Source of the DNA: Hygrophila difformis
Lineage: Eukaryota > Streptophyta > Magnoliopsida > Lamiales > Acanthaceae
Length of the DNA: 64,000 bases
Assembly: GCA_030278955.1 (NCBI GenBank)
Contig: JAOANR010000002.1
Location: 10,219,982 to 10,283,981, forward strand
Reading direction: 5' to 3'
The notes beneath the pieces were generated by a model, which was not told where the DNA came from, did not search any database, and saw only the letters and a program-made list of their open reading frames with translations. Below, piece by piece: positions 47,045 through 60,200 of this stretch (position 1 is its first letter; each line of letters starts with the position of its first letter). The position numbers were made by a program, and so were the translations under genes.

Positions 47045-47060
47045 TTTTTTTTTTATTACA
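47010..47060. repeat. (TTTA)n microsatellite with poly-T
   Basis: About ten TTTA units followed by a T run, between gag and the small ORF of E4. Confidence 0.9.
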
Positions 47061-47099
47061 AGTGATAGGATATACCAAAATAGGATCCTTCTATCGTTT

Positions 47100-47426
47100 C
47101 TAGGCGTCCTCCGGCACAGTGGTGGGATCCTCCTCCGGATCTTCCTCCACCGGGCTTGACGGTAGTAGGTCATCGAAAATGTGGTTCAAGTCATCCCCAT
47201 GAGCATCAACAAGCTCCTTTAAACATAGATTTTGTGTAGTGAGGTTTTGGATTTGGTCTTCGAGCTGGTTTATGCGGTGGTGGTCCGCCTCTCTTAAGCT
47301 TCCCATATGGTGCAGATTTGCCTCCAATTGGGCCATACGATGTTCCATTTGTTGTATGGTTTGTTGGTAATCAAAGTGAGCGTTCATCATTTTGACCATT
47401 AAGTTCATCATGTCTTGGTTAGCCAT
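47100..47426 (-). CDS. Small coiled-coil ORF between PBS and gag (E4)
   Basis: A 108-residue frame, ATG at 47426: NLMVKMMNAHFDYQQTIQQM, RMAQLEANLHHMGSLREADH, INQLEDQIQNLTTQN, then an acidic tail (EEDPEEDPTTVPEDA). It pairs with 44147-44401. Coiled-coil with acidic end; function unknown. It lies 300 bp upstream of gag in the element's direction and would be the first ORF of the genomic RNA. Confidence 0.6.
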   Translation of the reverse strand: MANQDMMNLMVKMMNAHFDYQQTIQQMEHRMAQLEANLHHMGSLREADHHRINQLEDQIQNLTTQNLCLKELVDAHGDDLNHIFDDLLPSSPVEEDPEEDPTTVPEDA

Positions 47427-47865
47427 CTAGCGCAAGAAAAAGATCTAGGTTACAACATAACGCTTCTAGGTTCTATAAGGTATAGAAATGCAATATGCAC
47501 ATGCAGTGATGATTCCCCCTGATAAAAAAAATTTTATGCATGCATTTATTTATCCATGGGTTTTAAAATAAATTTATTCCATGGATATATTAAAATAAGG
47601 ATAAAAAGTTCGGGCCACTATATTGGGCCGAAAGAAATAAATTATTTGGGCTTTAAATAAAAACAAGGCTATTGGGCCAAAATAATTTCTTGGGCTTCAA
47701 AAAAAATTTTTGGACTAAAAATTTGGGCTTTAAGTTCAAAATAATAATTGGGCTCTTTAAAATATATTACTAGTTTAGAAATAATAACTTTAAAATAATA
47801 ATATTCAAAAATAATAGTTTAAAAATATTCCGGGCTCTTTAAAATAGTAGTTTTAAAATATTCTG

Positions 47866-47878
47866 GGCTCTGATACCA
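47866..47878 (-). other. Primer-binding site, initiator tRNA-Met type (E4)
   Basis: TGGTATCAGAGCC on the minus strand, three bases from the LTR end at 47882. Confidence 0.88.
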
Positions 47879-47881
47879 CAT

Positions 47882-48190
47882 TGTAACACCCCGGTTTTGG
47901 TAACCCAGGCCGGGATGCCACCGCCACACCTCCCTAGCAAGACACGGTTTCTCCGAGCTCACTAAAGAGATGCAAGGCTATGGTTTTTCAGAATTTAATA
48001 CGTTCAAACAACCCATTCATAAGTAATTTAAAAATACTACATCAGAGTTGCATCGAGAATATAAAGTACGCAGCGGAAGTAAAGTGTATGCAGCGGAATT
48101 TAAAATATAGGGCCGACATGGCCAAACCACGGGTTAAACAGACCCGTTCATGCAAGTCACGTAAAATAAATAATTAAGTGTCCAAAATGA
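47882..48190 (-). repeat. E4 5' LTR, last 309 bp
   Basis: It matches the right end of the E6 3' LTR (63750-64000) base for base over most of its length. It breaks at about 48190, where LTR sequence in the opposite orientation begins. Confidence 0.85.
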
Positions 48191-51103
48191 TCGTTATATA
48201 CATGTATATATTTACATGTTTAAATTATAATGAGAATTATCTATTTTCTATATATCCTTGATTAATCATTCTACCCATATTTTTTTTATGAATTATTCTA
48301 GAATGCCATAATATAATTGGGAATAATTTGACTATGGTTTGAAATTGTAGGGTGGAATATTAATCATATCTTGTCATTTTCAAATAAAGAATATATTCCT
48401 TTTTGAAGCTATGTATGACTTACAAGATCACAAAAATTCCCACATTATGATTTTTTTTAAGATAAGAATCTTAATATATATATAAAAAAAAAAAAAAAAT
48501 TAAAAAAAAAAAAAAAAAGTTACTGTAGCATGCTACTGTAGCACGCTACTGTAGCATGCTACTGTAGCAGTCGGGATTTATGTGTTTTTGGGACTTTTTG
48601 CCATTTTTTGGGTCCCAAAGGTGGGAATCTTGATCTATCACGGGTGTGGCATCTTTTTGGATGTTATGTAATCAATCCCATCCCCATTCTCAGCCATTTT
48701 CATCAATCATTCACCCCAAACTCTCCAAAAACTCTCCCAAAAGCCAAACACTCTTCCGACGAACTTCCGGCGACTTTCCGGCGAGTTTCCGGCAACCAAA
48801 TCCAACCAAGGAAGTGTGTAGATCAAGGATTGCAGGCTTTGGATTGTTGGTAAGATGTTATTCAAGTTTCCTTATGATTTTAAGATCATAAACATCATAC
48901 TAACTTACGAATCTTCATATTCGAACACAAATCGGAGCCAAGGGAAGAATAAATCGGGTGGAAGAGATTCGTTCGTGACATCCCGTGGATTCCGGACGAC
49001 CCCGTGACTTCCTAAACATCATCCCCACTGTAAGTTAACCTTACTATGGTTTTGGGTGACTTAAAATGCAACCGAACATAGAGATTCAACTCAAGAAAAT
49101 TAACAAAAATCTGTCAACAAGAGAAAACCCTCAACGCAGCGTTTTTGTATGAATTTTTCGAACCTCTAAAGCTGCTCAAACAATAAAACTCAAAACATGA
49201 AAAGTGTTTCTAAGACTTTGGTCTAGCCTCTGTAAAAATTTCATAATTTTTCATGATGTTTTGAAACCTGAAACCAACCCAAAACCGAAGAGTATTAAAT
49301 CTGGATCTTAGAACTTTGGACAGAATTTTTACTCAATCTTGTTGGTTATTTTGACCATGGATCTAGGCCGATCTAGGATTGGAGTTGAACATAAGAATTG
49401 TAGATCTATGAGTTTATAACATTTCTGTAAGTTTTTAGAATTTTTCGTTGAGATTTGAGCCTCCGAACTCGAGCCAATCCGATCTGCGTTAGAACCGATG
49501 TCAAGAACCTTGATAGATTTCACAATCAAACTTGATGAGCATATTTCTATTACTTCGAGTGTTCAAACCTGAAAACTCAAAACTAAGATTTTGATCCTAA
49601 AAGCTTAAGCTATGTTGTGTAAAAATTTCAAAGATTTTCATCAAGTTTTGATACCTCAAATCGTATCGGACATATTCTGCGTTTTTAAGGATTGTCAAAG
49701 GATGACAGATTTCATAACCGATCTTGAGGAGCTTATTCCTATCATTTCTAGTCCGATCCAATCTTTGAGTTCTAAACAAAAGTTGTTTGAAATCATGTCT
49801 AGTATGTCTCTGAAAAATTTCAGAATTTTTGGAGATCATTTGATATGATAAAAAGTCAAATCCTTGAAAGGAGTCAAACCTGAATCCTGACAGCTTTTTG
49901 TTTGAGTCGAAAACTCGATTTTTGACATGCTTCCCATCGTTTTTCCGAAAAACGTAAAACACGAAAGTTGTTCGTTGGGATGTTTTTGAGATGCTGTACA
50001 AATTTCAGATCAATCGCCTAAGAAATGGATTTTTAAACCAAAAAAGCGCAAACTGTGACATCGATCGATTTTTGAAATCTTTTAAACAACGATCGAGACG
50101 TTGGAATTACGATAAAGCTATATTTTTGAAAAATCCCGTTACACCAAATAAAAACATTTTTGTAAAAGAATTCTTTTGAAACATTGGGGACTTGTGACCA
50201 AGTTTGATATTATCAATATGATTCATGCGGGTTTGATTCCCAATGATGTATTTGAGTTCTTGCGGGTTAGATTCCCCAAGGGCGATGGTATGTTTTCCTG
50301 CGGGTTAGATTCCCCAGGATGTATTGAGTTCTTGCGGGTTAGATTCCCCAAGAGCGATTGTATGATTTCCTGCGGAAATATTGGTTATGAGGATTGCGGT
50401 CACAAGAGCCCTGGTGAATGGTGAACTATAAAAGAAACGAAAAATATTTTGAGAAGTGATATTTTTGAAATTGGCTGAGGCCGCCGGATCACCGGCTAAA
50501 TGATACTTTTGATATTGGCTGCGGCCGCCGGATAACCGGCTAAATGATATATTGTTGAGGTGATGGCGTAACGGGAAATATATATTAAAAAGCTTAAGAT
50601 TTTATGAAATTGGCTGCGGCCGCCGGATTGCCGGCTAAATTAAATATTGTTGAAATGTTTTTATTAAATTTAATTAAAGGCTTTGAAACCCCTAACCCAT
50701 GCTATGTGTTAACTTACTCAGCGCGTTTTTGCTGACCCAAACCATATATCTCCTTTTTCTTACAGAGTACGAAGAATATGCATCGTCATATGCATACATG
50801 GGAACATTAGGGGAAATCTTTATTTTAAATCCCTGCATTTAATTACGACTTGCATGAACGGGACTGTTTAACCCGTGTTTTGGCCATGTCGGCCCTTATA
50901 CTTTATTTCCGCTGCACAATTTATATTTCCGCTACAACTTTGATGTATTATCTTTAAATTATATATGAATGGGCTGTTTGAATATTTTAAATTCTGAAAA
51001 ACCATAGCCTTGCATCTCTTTAGTGAGCTCGGAGAAACCGTGTCTTGCTAGGGAGGTGTGGCGGTGGCATCCCGGCCTGGGTTACCAAAACCGGGGTGTT
51101 ACA
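48191..51103 (+). repeat. LTR copy, left arm of palindrome
   Basis: Plus orientation, lacking the first about 300 bp of the LTR, ending ...CCGGGGTGTTACA. It is followed by a PBS (51107-51117) but no internal region. It contains the GCTACTGTAGCATG tandem (48519-48568), the three-fold GCGGGTTAGATTCCCCA repeat (50262-50360) and GGCTGCGGCCGCCGG repeats (50473-50640). Small open frames inside it are LTR sequence, not genes. Confidence 0.9.
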
Positions 51104-51106
51104 ATG

Positions 51107-51117
51107 TGGTATCAGAG
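51107..51117 (+). other. Primer-binding site at palindrome centre
   Basis: TGGTATCAGAG follows the left-arm LTR and is joined at CCGG to the right-arm LTR, which has lost its terminal about 11 bp. Confidence 0.8.
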
Positions 51118-54100
51118 CCGGTTTTGGTAACCCAGGCCGGGATGCCACCGCCACACCTCCCTAGCAAGACACGGTTTCTCCGAGCTCACTAAAGAGATGC
51201 AAGGCTATGGTTTTTCAGAATTTAAAATATTCAAACAGCCCATTCATATATAATTTAAAGATAATACATCAAAGTTGCAGCGGAAATATAAATTGTGCAG
51301 CGGAAATAAAGTATAAGGGCCGACATGGCCAAAACACAGGTTAAACAGTCCCGTTCATGCAAGTCGTAATTAAATGCAGGGATTTAAAATAAAGATTTCC
51401 CCTAATGTTCCCATGTATGCATATGACGATGCATATTCTTCGTACTCTGTAAGAAAAAGGAGATATATGGTTTGGGTCAGCAAAAACGCGCTGAGTAAGT
51501 TAACACATAGCATGGGTTAGGGGTTTCAAAGCCTTTAATTAAATTTAATAAAAACATTTCAACAATATTTAATTTAGCCGGCAATCCGGCGGCCGCAGCC
51601 AATTTCATAAAATCTTAAGCTTTTTAATATATATTTCCCGTTACGCCATCACCTCAACAATATATCATTTAGCCGGTTATCCGGCGGCCGCAGCCAATAT
51701 CAAAAGTATCATTTAGCCGGTGATCCGGCGGCCTCAGCCAATTTCAAAAATATCACTTCTCAAAATATTTTTCGTTTCTTTTATAGTTCACCATTCACCA
51801 GGGCTCTTGTGACCGCAATCCTCATAACCAATATTTCCGCAGGAAATCATACAATCGCTCTTGGGGAATCTAACCCGCAAGAACTCAATACATCCTGGGG
51901 AATCTAACCCGCAGGAAAACATACCATCGCCCTTGGGGAATCTAACCCGCAAGAACTCAAATACATCATTGGGAATCAAACCCGCATGAATCATATTGAT
52001 AATATCAAACTTGGTCACAAGTCCCCAATGTTTCAAAAGAATTCTTTTACAAAAATGTTTTTATTTGGTGTAACGGGATTTTTCAAAAATATAGCTTTAT
52101 CGTAATTCCAACGTCTCGATCGTTGTTTAAAAGATTTCAAAAATCGATCGATGTCACAGTTTGCGCTTTTTTGGTTTAAAAATCCATTTCTTAGGCGATT
52201 GATCTGAAATTTGTACAGCATCTCAAAAACATCCCAACGAACAACTTTCGTGTTTTAAGTTTTTCGGAAAAACGATGGGAAGCATGTCAAAAATCGAGTT
52301 TTCGACTCAAACAAAAAGCTGTCAGGATTCAGGTTTGACTCCTTTCAAGGATTTGACTTTTTATCATATCAAATGATCTCCAAAAATTCTGAAATTTTTC
52401 AGAGACATACTAGACATGATTTCAAACAACTTTTGTTTAGAACTCAAAGATTGGATCGGACTAGAAATGATAGGAATAAGCTCCTCAAGATCGGTTATGA
52501 AATCTGTCATCCTTTGACAATCCTTAAAAACGCAGAATATGTCCGATACGATTTGGGGTATCAAAACTTGATGAAAATCTTTGAAATTTTTACACAACAT
52601 AGCTTAAGCTTTTAGGATCAAAATCTTAGTTTTGAGTTTTCAGGTTTGAACACTCGAAGTAATAGAAATATGCTCATCAAGTTTGATTGTGAAATCTATC
52701 AAGGTTCTTGACATCGGTTCTAACGCAGATCGGATTGGCTCGAGTTCGGAGGCTCAAATCTCAACGAAAAATTCTAAAAACTTACAGAAATGTTATAAAC
52801 TCATAGATCTACAATTCTTATGTTCAACTCCAATCCTAGATCGGCCTAGATCCATGGTCAAAATAACCAACAAGATTGAGTAAAAATTCTGTCCAAAGTT
52901 CTAAGATCCAGATTTAATACTCTTCGGTTTTGGGTTGGTTTCAGGTTTCAAAACATCATGAAAAATTATGAAATTTTTACAGAGGCTAGACCAAAGTCTT
53001 AGCAACACTTTTCATGTTTTGATTTTTATTGTTTGAGCAGCTTTAGAGGTTCGAAAAATTCATACGAAAACGCTGCGTTGAGGGTTTTCTCTTGTTGACA
53101 GATTTTTGTTAATTTTCTTGAGTTGAATCTCTATGTTCGGTTGCATTTTAAGTCACCCAAAACCATAGTAAGGTTAACTTACAGTGGGGATGATGTTTAG
53201 GAAGTCACGGGGTCGTCCGGAATCCACGGGATGTCACGAACGAATCTCTTCCACCCGATTTATTCTTCCCTTGGCTCCGATTTGTGTTCGAATATGAAGA
53301 TTCGTAAGTTAGTATGATGTTTATGATCTTAAAATCATAAGGAAACTTGAATAACATCTTACCAACAATCCAAAGCCTGCAATCCTTGATCTACACACTT
53401 CCTTGGTTGGATTTGGTTGCCGGAAACTCGCCGGAAAGTCGCCGGAAGTTCGTCGGAAGAGTGTTTGGCTTTTGGGAGAGTTTTTGGAGAGTTTGGGGTG
53501 AATGATTGATGAAAATGGCTGAGAATGGGGATGGGATTGATTACATAACATCCAAAAAGATGCCACACCCGTGATAGATCAAGATTCCCACCTTTGGGAC
53601 CCAAAAAATGGCAAAAAGTCCCAAAAACACATAAATCCCGACTGCTACAGTAGCATGCTACAGTAGCGTGCTACAGTAGCATGCTACAGTAACTTTTTTT
53701 TTTTTTTTTTTAAATTTTTTTTTTTTTTTATATATATATATATTAAGATTCTTATCTTAAAAAAATCATAATGTGGGAATTTTTGTGATCTTGTAAGTCA
53801 TACATTTATTTGAAAATGACAAGGTATGATTAATATTCCACCCTACAATTTCAACCCATAGTCAAATTATTCCCAATTATATTATGGCATTCTAGAATAA
53901 TCCCATAATAAAAAATATATGGGTAGAATGATTAATCAAGGATATATAGAAAATAGATAATTCTCATTATAATTTAAACATATGAATATATACATGTATA
54001 TACATGTGTACATGTTTGGAAAGATTATTTCAAGACCAAGGTATATATGTGTATATAAACTTGTATATGGATTTAAAATATTCTATGAACCATATACTTA

Positions 54101-54312
54101 TTACACTTGATATTGAAATCCATATATTTATTTGAAAAGACAAATATATATATAATTTTTCAAAGTATGTTTTTTAGAAAATAATATACTAATCTTTAAG
54201 CAAATATTTGAACATATAAATATATATAGATTTGATTAAAAATCTACTTAGTGAATTAATCAAAAATATATATTCATATATATATTTTTCGGGCAATTTC
54301 TATGGTATTACA
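51118..54312 (-). repeat. LTR copy, right arm of palindrome
   Basis: On the minus strand it begins TGTAATACCATAG at 54312 and runs to 51118 (3195 bp). It is almost identical to the left arm from about 54000 down. One clear indel (around 53800) and a few substitutions separate the arms. It carries the same internal repeats in mirrored order. Confidence 0.9.
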
Positions 54313-54725
54313 ATCTACCCTCCTTAAGAAACAACTTCGTCCCCGAAGTTGCGCGACTTATTGACCGATTGATTGATTGCGATTGTATCATTAAATTTCT
54401 TCCGACTTCACGGGTTCTTGGAATTAAAATTCTTTTCCTTCATGAACTTAACTCCAATTATTTTTACTCAATTCATGGAATGTCTTCGGGCTTCCTTTCC
54501 CTCTTTTATTCCATTTTGAATTTAAATCTATCGGCGTTTCATAACCGAGCAATAATTTATTGTGATAAATTATTTTCTTCTTCTCGGAAATATTTCAACA
54601 TTGATCGGAATAAATTTTATTCCTTTGGGCGTTGATAAAAATTCGGGGTATTACATCCTCCCCCCCTTAAGAATCAACTTCGTCCTCGAAGTTGTGCTTC
54701 GGCTTTGGTAATAAATCATTATAAT
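54313..54725 (-). other. 3' untranslated region of a gypsy element, two purine tracts
   Basis: On the minus strand, reading from 54725: GGACGAAGTTGATTCTTAAG, GGGGGGAGGATGTAATACCCC, then about 330 bp, then a second GGACGAAGTTG...CTTAAGGAGGGTAGA at the LTR start. It matches the layout at 60592-60840. The coding region that should precede it is absent; another LTR end (54726) is there instead. Confidence 0.75.
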
Positions 54726-57206
54726 TGTAACACCCCGGTTTTGGTAACCCAGGCCGGGATGCCACCGCCACACCTCCCTAGCAAGACACGGTTTCTCCGA
54801 GCTCACTAAAGAGATGCAAGGCTATGGTTTTTCAGAATTTAAAATATTCAAACAGCCCATTCATATATAATTTAAAGATAATACATCAAAGTTGCAGCGG
54901 AAATATAAATTGTGCAGCGGAAATAAAGTATAAGGGCCGACATGGCCAAAACACGGGTTAAACAGTCCCGTTCATGCAAGTCGTAATTAAATGCAGGGAT
55001 TTAAAATAAAGATTTCCCCTAATGTTCCCATGTATGCATATGACGATGCATATTCTTCGTACTCTGTAAGAAAAAGGAGATATATGGTTTGGGTCAGCAA
55101 AAACGCGCTGAGTAAGTTAACACATAGCATGGGTTAGGGGTTTCAAAGCCTTTAATTAAATTTAATAAAAACATTTCAACAATATTTAATTTAGCCGGCA
55201 ATCCGGCGGCCGCAGCCAATTTCATAAAATCTTAAGCTTTTTAATATATATTTCCCGTTACGCCATCACCTCAACAATATATCATTTAGCCGGTTATCCG
55301 GCGGCCGCAGCCAATATCAAAAGTATCATTTAGCCGGTGATCCGGCGGCCTCAGCCAATTTCAAAAATATCACTTCTCAAAATATTTTTCGTTTCTTTTA
55401 TAGTTCACCATTCACCAGGGCTCTTGTGACCGCAATCCTCATAACCAATATTTCCGCAGGAAATCATACAATCGCTCTTGGGGAATCTAACCCGCAAGAA
55501 CTCAATACATCCTGGGGAATCTAACCCGCAGGAAAACATACCATCGCCCTTGGGGAATCTAACCCGCAAGAACTCAAATACATCATTGGGAATCAAACCC
55601 GCATGAATCATATTGATAATATCAAACTTGGTCACAAGTCCCCAATGTTTCAAAAGAATTCTTTTACAAAAATGTTTTTATTTGGTGTAACGGGATTTTT
55701 CAAAAATATAGCTTTATCGTAATTCCAACGTCTCGATCGTTGTTTAAAAGATTTCAAAAATCGATCGATGTCACAGTTTGCGCTTTTTTTGGTTTAAAAA
55801 TCCATTTCTTAGGCGATTGATCTGAAATTTGTACAGCATCTCAAAAACATCCCAACGAACAACTTTCGTGTTTTAAGTTTTTCGGAAAAACGATGGGAAG
55901 CATGTCAAAAATCGAGTTTTCGACTCAAACAAAAAGCTGTCAGGATTCAGGTTTGACTCCTTTCAAGGATTTGACTTTTTATCATATCAAATGATCTCCA
56001 AAAATTCTGAAATTTTTCAGAGACATACTAGACATGATTTCAAACAACTTTTGTTTAGAACTCAAAGATTGGATCGGACTAGAAATGATAGGAATAAGCT
56101 CCTCAAGATCGGTTATGAAATCTGTCATCCTTTGACAATCCTTAAACACGCAGAATATGTCCGATACGATTTGGGGTATCAAAACTTGATGAAAATCTTT
56201 GAAATTTTTACACAACATAGCTTAAGCTTTTAGGATCAAAATCTTAGTTTTGAGTTTTCAGGTTTGAACACTCGAAGTAATAGAAATATGCTCATCAAGT
56301 TTGATTGTGAAATCTATCAAGGTTCTTGACATCGGTTCTAACGCAGATCGGATTGGCTCGAGTTCGGAGGCTCAAATCTCAACGAAAAATTCTAAAAACT
56401 TACAGAAATGTTATAAACTCATAGATCTACAATTCTTATGTTCAACTCCAATCCTAGATCGGCCTAGATCCATGGTCAAAATAACCAACAAGATTGAGTA
56501 AAAATTCTGTCCAAAGTTCTAAGATCCAGATTTAATACTCTTCGGTTTTGGGTTGGTTTCAGGTTTCAAAACATCATGAAAAATTATGAAATTTTTACAG
56601 AGGCTAGACCAAAGTCTTAGCAACACTTTTCATGTTTTGAGTTTTATTGTTTGAGCAGCTTTAGAGGTTCGAAAAATTCATACGAAAACGCTGCGTTGAG
56701 GGTTTTCTCTTGTTGACAGATTTTTGTTAATTTTCTTGAGTTGAATCTCTATGTTCGGTTGCATTTTAAGTCACCCAAAACCATAGTAAGGTTAACTTAC
56801 AGTGGGGATGATGTTTAGGAAGTCACGGGGTCGTCCGGAATCCACGGGATGTCACGAACGAATCTCTTCCACCCGATTTATTCTTCCCTTGGCTCCGATT
56901 TGTGTTCGAATATGAAGATTCGTAAGTTAGTATGATGTTTATGATCTTAAAATCATAAGGAAACTTGAATAACATCTTACCAACAATCCAAAGCCTGCAA
57001 TCCTTGATCTACACACTTCCTTGGTTGGATTTGGTTGCCGGAAACTCGCCGGAAAGTCGCCGGAAGTTCGTCGGAAGAGTGTTTGGCTTTTGGGAGAGTT
57101 TTTGGAGAGTTTGGGGTGAATGATTGATGAAAATGGCTGAGAATGGGGATGGGATTGATTACATAACATCCAAAAAGATGCCACACCCGTGATAGATCAA
57201 GATTCC
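54726..57206 (-). repeat. Third LTR copy, truncated
   Basis: Nearly identical to 51118-53597 (I noticed only a handful of single-base differences). It ends at 57206 in the middle of the LTR, where E6 protease sequence in plus orientation begins. Confidence 0.9.
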
Positions 57207-57219
57207 GGCAATTATTTAA

Positions 57220-60200
57220 AGCAAAGACTCAGGAGCTAGTTGTTCGATTATATCATCAAGAGTCTTATCTGAACTAGATCTACCTAAGTGCGAACTGATT
57301 AACTTAGAAATTCAACTACCATCAGGAGAGGTAGTACCATGCTCTAAACGTTATAACGGGATTCCGATAGTTATCAAGAACATAGAATTTTTCGCAAACT
57401 TGGTAGAATTTAATTTAAGGGACTTCGACGTTATACTGGGAATGGATTGGTTGACCCAGTATAAAGCGGTAATAGAATGTCAAAAGCAGAAGATCACCTT
57501 GTCGAAAGGTAAGGGAAAGAGAGTCATCTTTTACTCTCAACCCCCTAAGAGGAGCAACAAGGTTGTTAACGCTCTCAAGCTTCGTAGCTTAATGCATAAG
57601 GGATACGCGTTGTATGCATGCTACGTTCACAACCTGGAGGCGGAAGAGAGCAAGGTTGACGACATCCCAGTGGTGAGAGAATACCCGGACGTATTTCCTG
57701 AAGACATCCCTGGTATGCCACCTGAGAGAGATCTTGAATTCACCATAGATCTCATTCCGGGAACGGAACCTGTCTCGAAGGCCCCTTACCGTATGGCACC
57801 ACTGGAAATGAAGGAGTTAAAGGAACAACTCGAAGAGTTGTTGGAGAAAGGATACATAAGACCAAGTACGTCCCCGTGGGGAGCACCGGTCTTATTTGTT
57901 AAAAAGAAGGACGGAGGACTACGCCTTTGCATCGATTACAGAGGACTCAATCAAGTGACCATCAAGAACAAGTATCCATTACCAAGGATTGAGGACTTAT
58001 TTGATCAATTGAAGGGGGCGTCGGTGTTCTCAAAGATCGACTTGCGATCCGGTTATCACCAGCTGAGGATTGCGGAGAAGGATATCCCGAAGACGGCATT
58101 CCGAACTCGTTACGGACACTACGAGTTCACAGTATTATCCTTTGGGTTAACAAATGCACCTGCAATGTTCATGAACCTCATGAACGATGTATTTAGAGAA
58201 TTGTTAGATCAAAGCGTCGTGGTGTTCATCGACGACATCCTGATCTACTCGAGAAGCGATGAGGAGCATTCCCAACATTTGCACCAAGTGTTAGGGATTT
58301 TGCGCAAGAACCAACTCTATGGCAAACTATCCAAATGTGACTTTTGGTTGAAGGAAGTAGCATTCCTTGGGCACATAGTATCCGCCACTGGAGTTTCAGT
58401 GGATCAGGCAAAAATTTCGGCGGTGACGGAATGGGTATCGCCGACGAGTCCAACTGAAATACGGAGCTTCCTTGGGCTAGCTGGTTATTATAGGCGATTT
58501 GTGAAGGACTTCTCAAAAATCGCACGCCCGTTGACCCAGATGTTGAAGAAAGGGGTAAAATATGACTGGACCAGTGAGTGTGAGTCCGCGTTTCAAGAAC
58601 TGAAAAAGCGACTCACCAGTACACCCGTACTAGCACTACCATCAGAGAATGGTGACTTCGAGGTTTACAGTGATGCTTCAAAGGAAGGTCTAGGATGTGT
58701 TTTGATGCAAGACTCGAGAGTCATTGCATATGCTTCGCGCCAATTGAAACCTCATGAAGCGAACTACCCAACGCACGACTTGGAGTTGGCGGCAGTCGTG
58801 TTCGCTCTGAAAATATGGAGACACTACCTTTATGGGAGAAAGTGTCGGATGTTCACAGACCACAAAAGCCTCAAATACATATTCACTCAAAAAGAGCTAA
58901 ATCTGAGACAACGGAGATGGTTGGAACTAATCAAGGACTATGATCTCGAAATTTCTTACCACAAAGGGAAGGCCAACGTAGTAGCCGATGCCTTAAGCCG
59001 GAAGACCCAACATGTGGCGAATTCGTTGGTGATTCCGCCGGCATTATATATGGACTTGGCAAGATTGAGCTTAGAACTAGTGCATTCGGGCACTGTAAAT
59101 GAAATGGTCAACGCCATGGTAGTCGAATCAACCATATTTGACGAGATCAAACTCGCCCAACCGGGCGACGCAAAGTTGGAAAGGATTAAGGAGAACATTG
59201 CCAACGGGAAGGCAATAGGATTTGCTATCCATGAGGACGGAAGCATTCGTTTCAAGGGAAGATGGTGTGTACCACAAAAATGCGTGGAGATAAAACAAAG
59301 ATTGATGGAAGAAGGGCATAACACACCTTACTCGGTTCACCCTGGAGGCGACAAATTATATAAGGATTTGAGGAAGATTTACTGGTGGCCGAGGATGAAG
59401 AATGAAGTGGCAGAATTTGTAGCGAGATGCCTCACGTGCCAAAAGGTCAAAGCCGTGCGACAGAAACCCTTAGGATTGATGCAACCATTGGAAATCCCGA
59501 GTTGGAAGTGGGATAGTATCTCTATGGATTTCGTTTCGGGATTACCACGATCACCAAGAGGAATGAATAAGATATGGGTGATTGTCGATAGGCTAACGAA
59601 GACGGCCATTTTTATTCCAATGAAGGACACTTGGACCATGGACCAATTAGCAAGAGCGTATATTGACAATGTGGTACGAAGACACGGGGTACCACATGAC
59701 ATTATCTCCGATAGAGACAGTAGATTTGTCTCTCACTTTTGGACCAAGTTACAAGAAGCCCTCGGTACGCAGATTAAGATGAGCACCGCATTCCACCCAA
59801 TGACGGATGGACAAACTGAGAGAACAATCCAAACGTTGGAAGACATGCTGAGAGCTTGCGTCCTAGAGTTTAAGGGTAGCTGGGAAAATCATTTACCCCT
59901 AATTGAATTTTCCTACAACAATAGCTACCATGCTAGCATCGGCATGGCACCATTCGAGGCATTGTATGGTCGAAGGTGCCGAAGTCCGTTGAGTTGGGAA
60001 GGGAATGATAAGACAGTGATAGTAGGACCACAACTCGTAGAAGATATGACCCAACAAATCAAAGTGATTCGAGGAAAGATGAAAGCGGCCCAAGACCGAC
60101 AGAAAAGTTATGCCGATGTGAGACGGCAAGACCTAGAATTTCAAGTTGGGGATAAGGTCATGTTAAAGATATCACCGATGAAGGGGGTTATGCGTTTTGG

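Noticed and set aside
50176..50424. Small open frames repeated in all LTR copies (82 residues, also at 51788-52036 and 55405-55653)
   Set aside because: They follow the GCGGGTTAGATTCCCCA tandem repeat within an LTR, are translated from a repeat unit and resemble no protein.
53359..53604. Open frames of 81 residues with ...HSSDELPATFRR in each LTR
   Set aside because: These lie in the LTR leader next to A/T tracts. Identity among copies reflects recent LTR duplication, not coding constraint.
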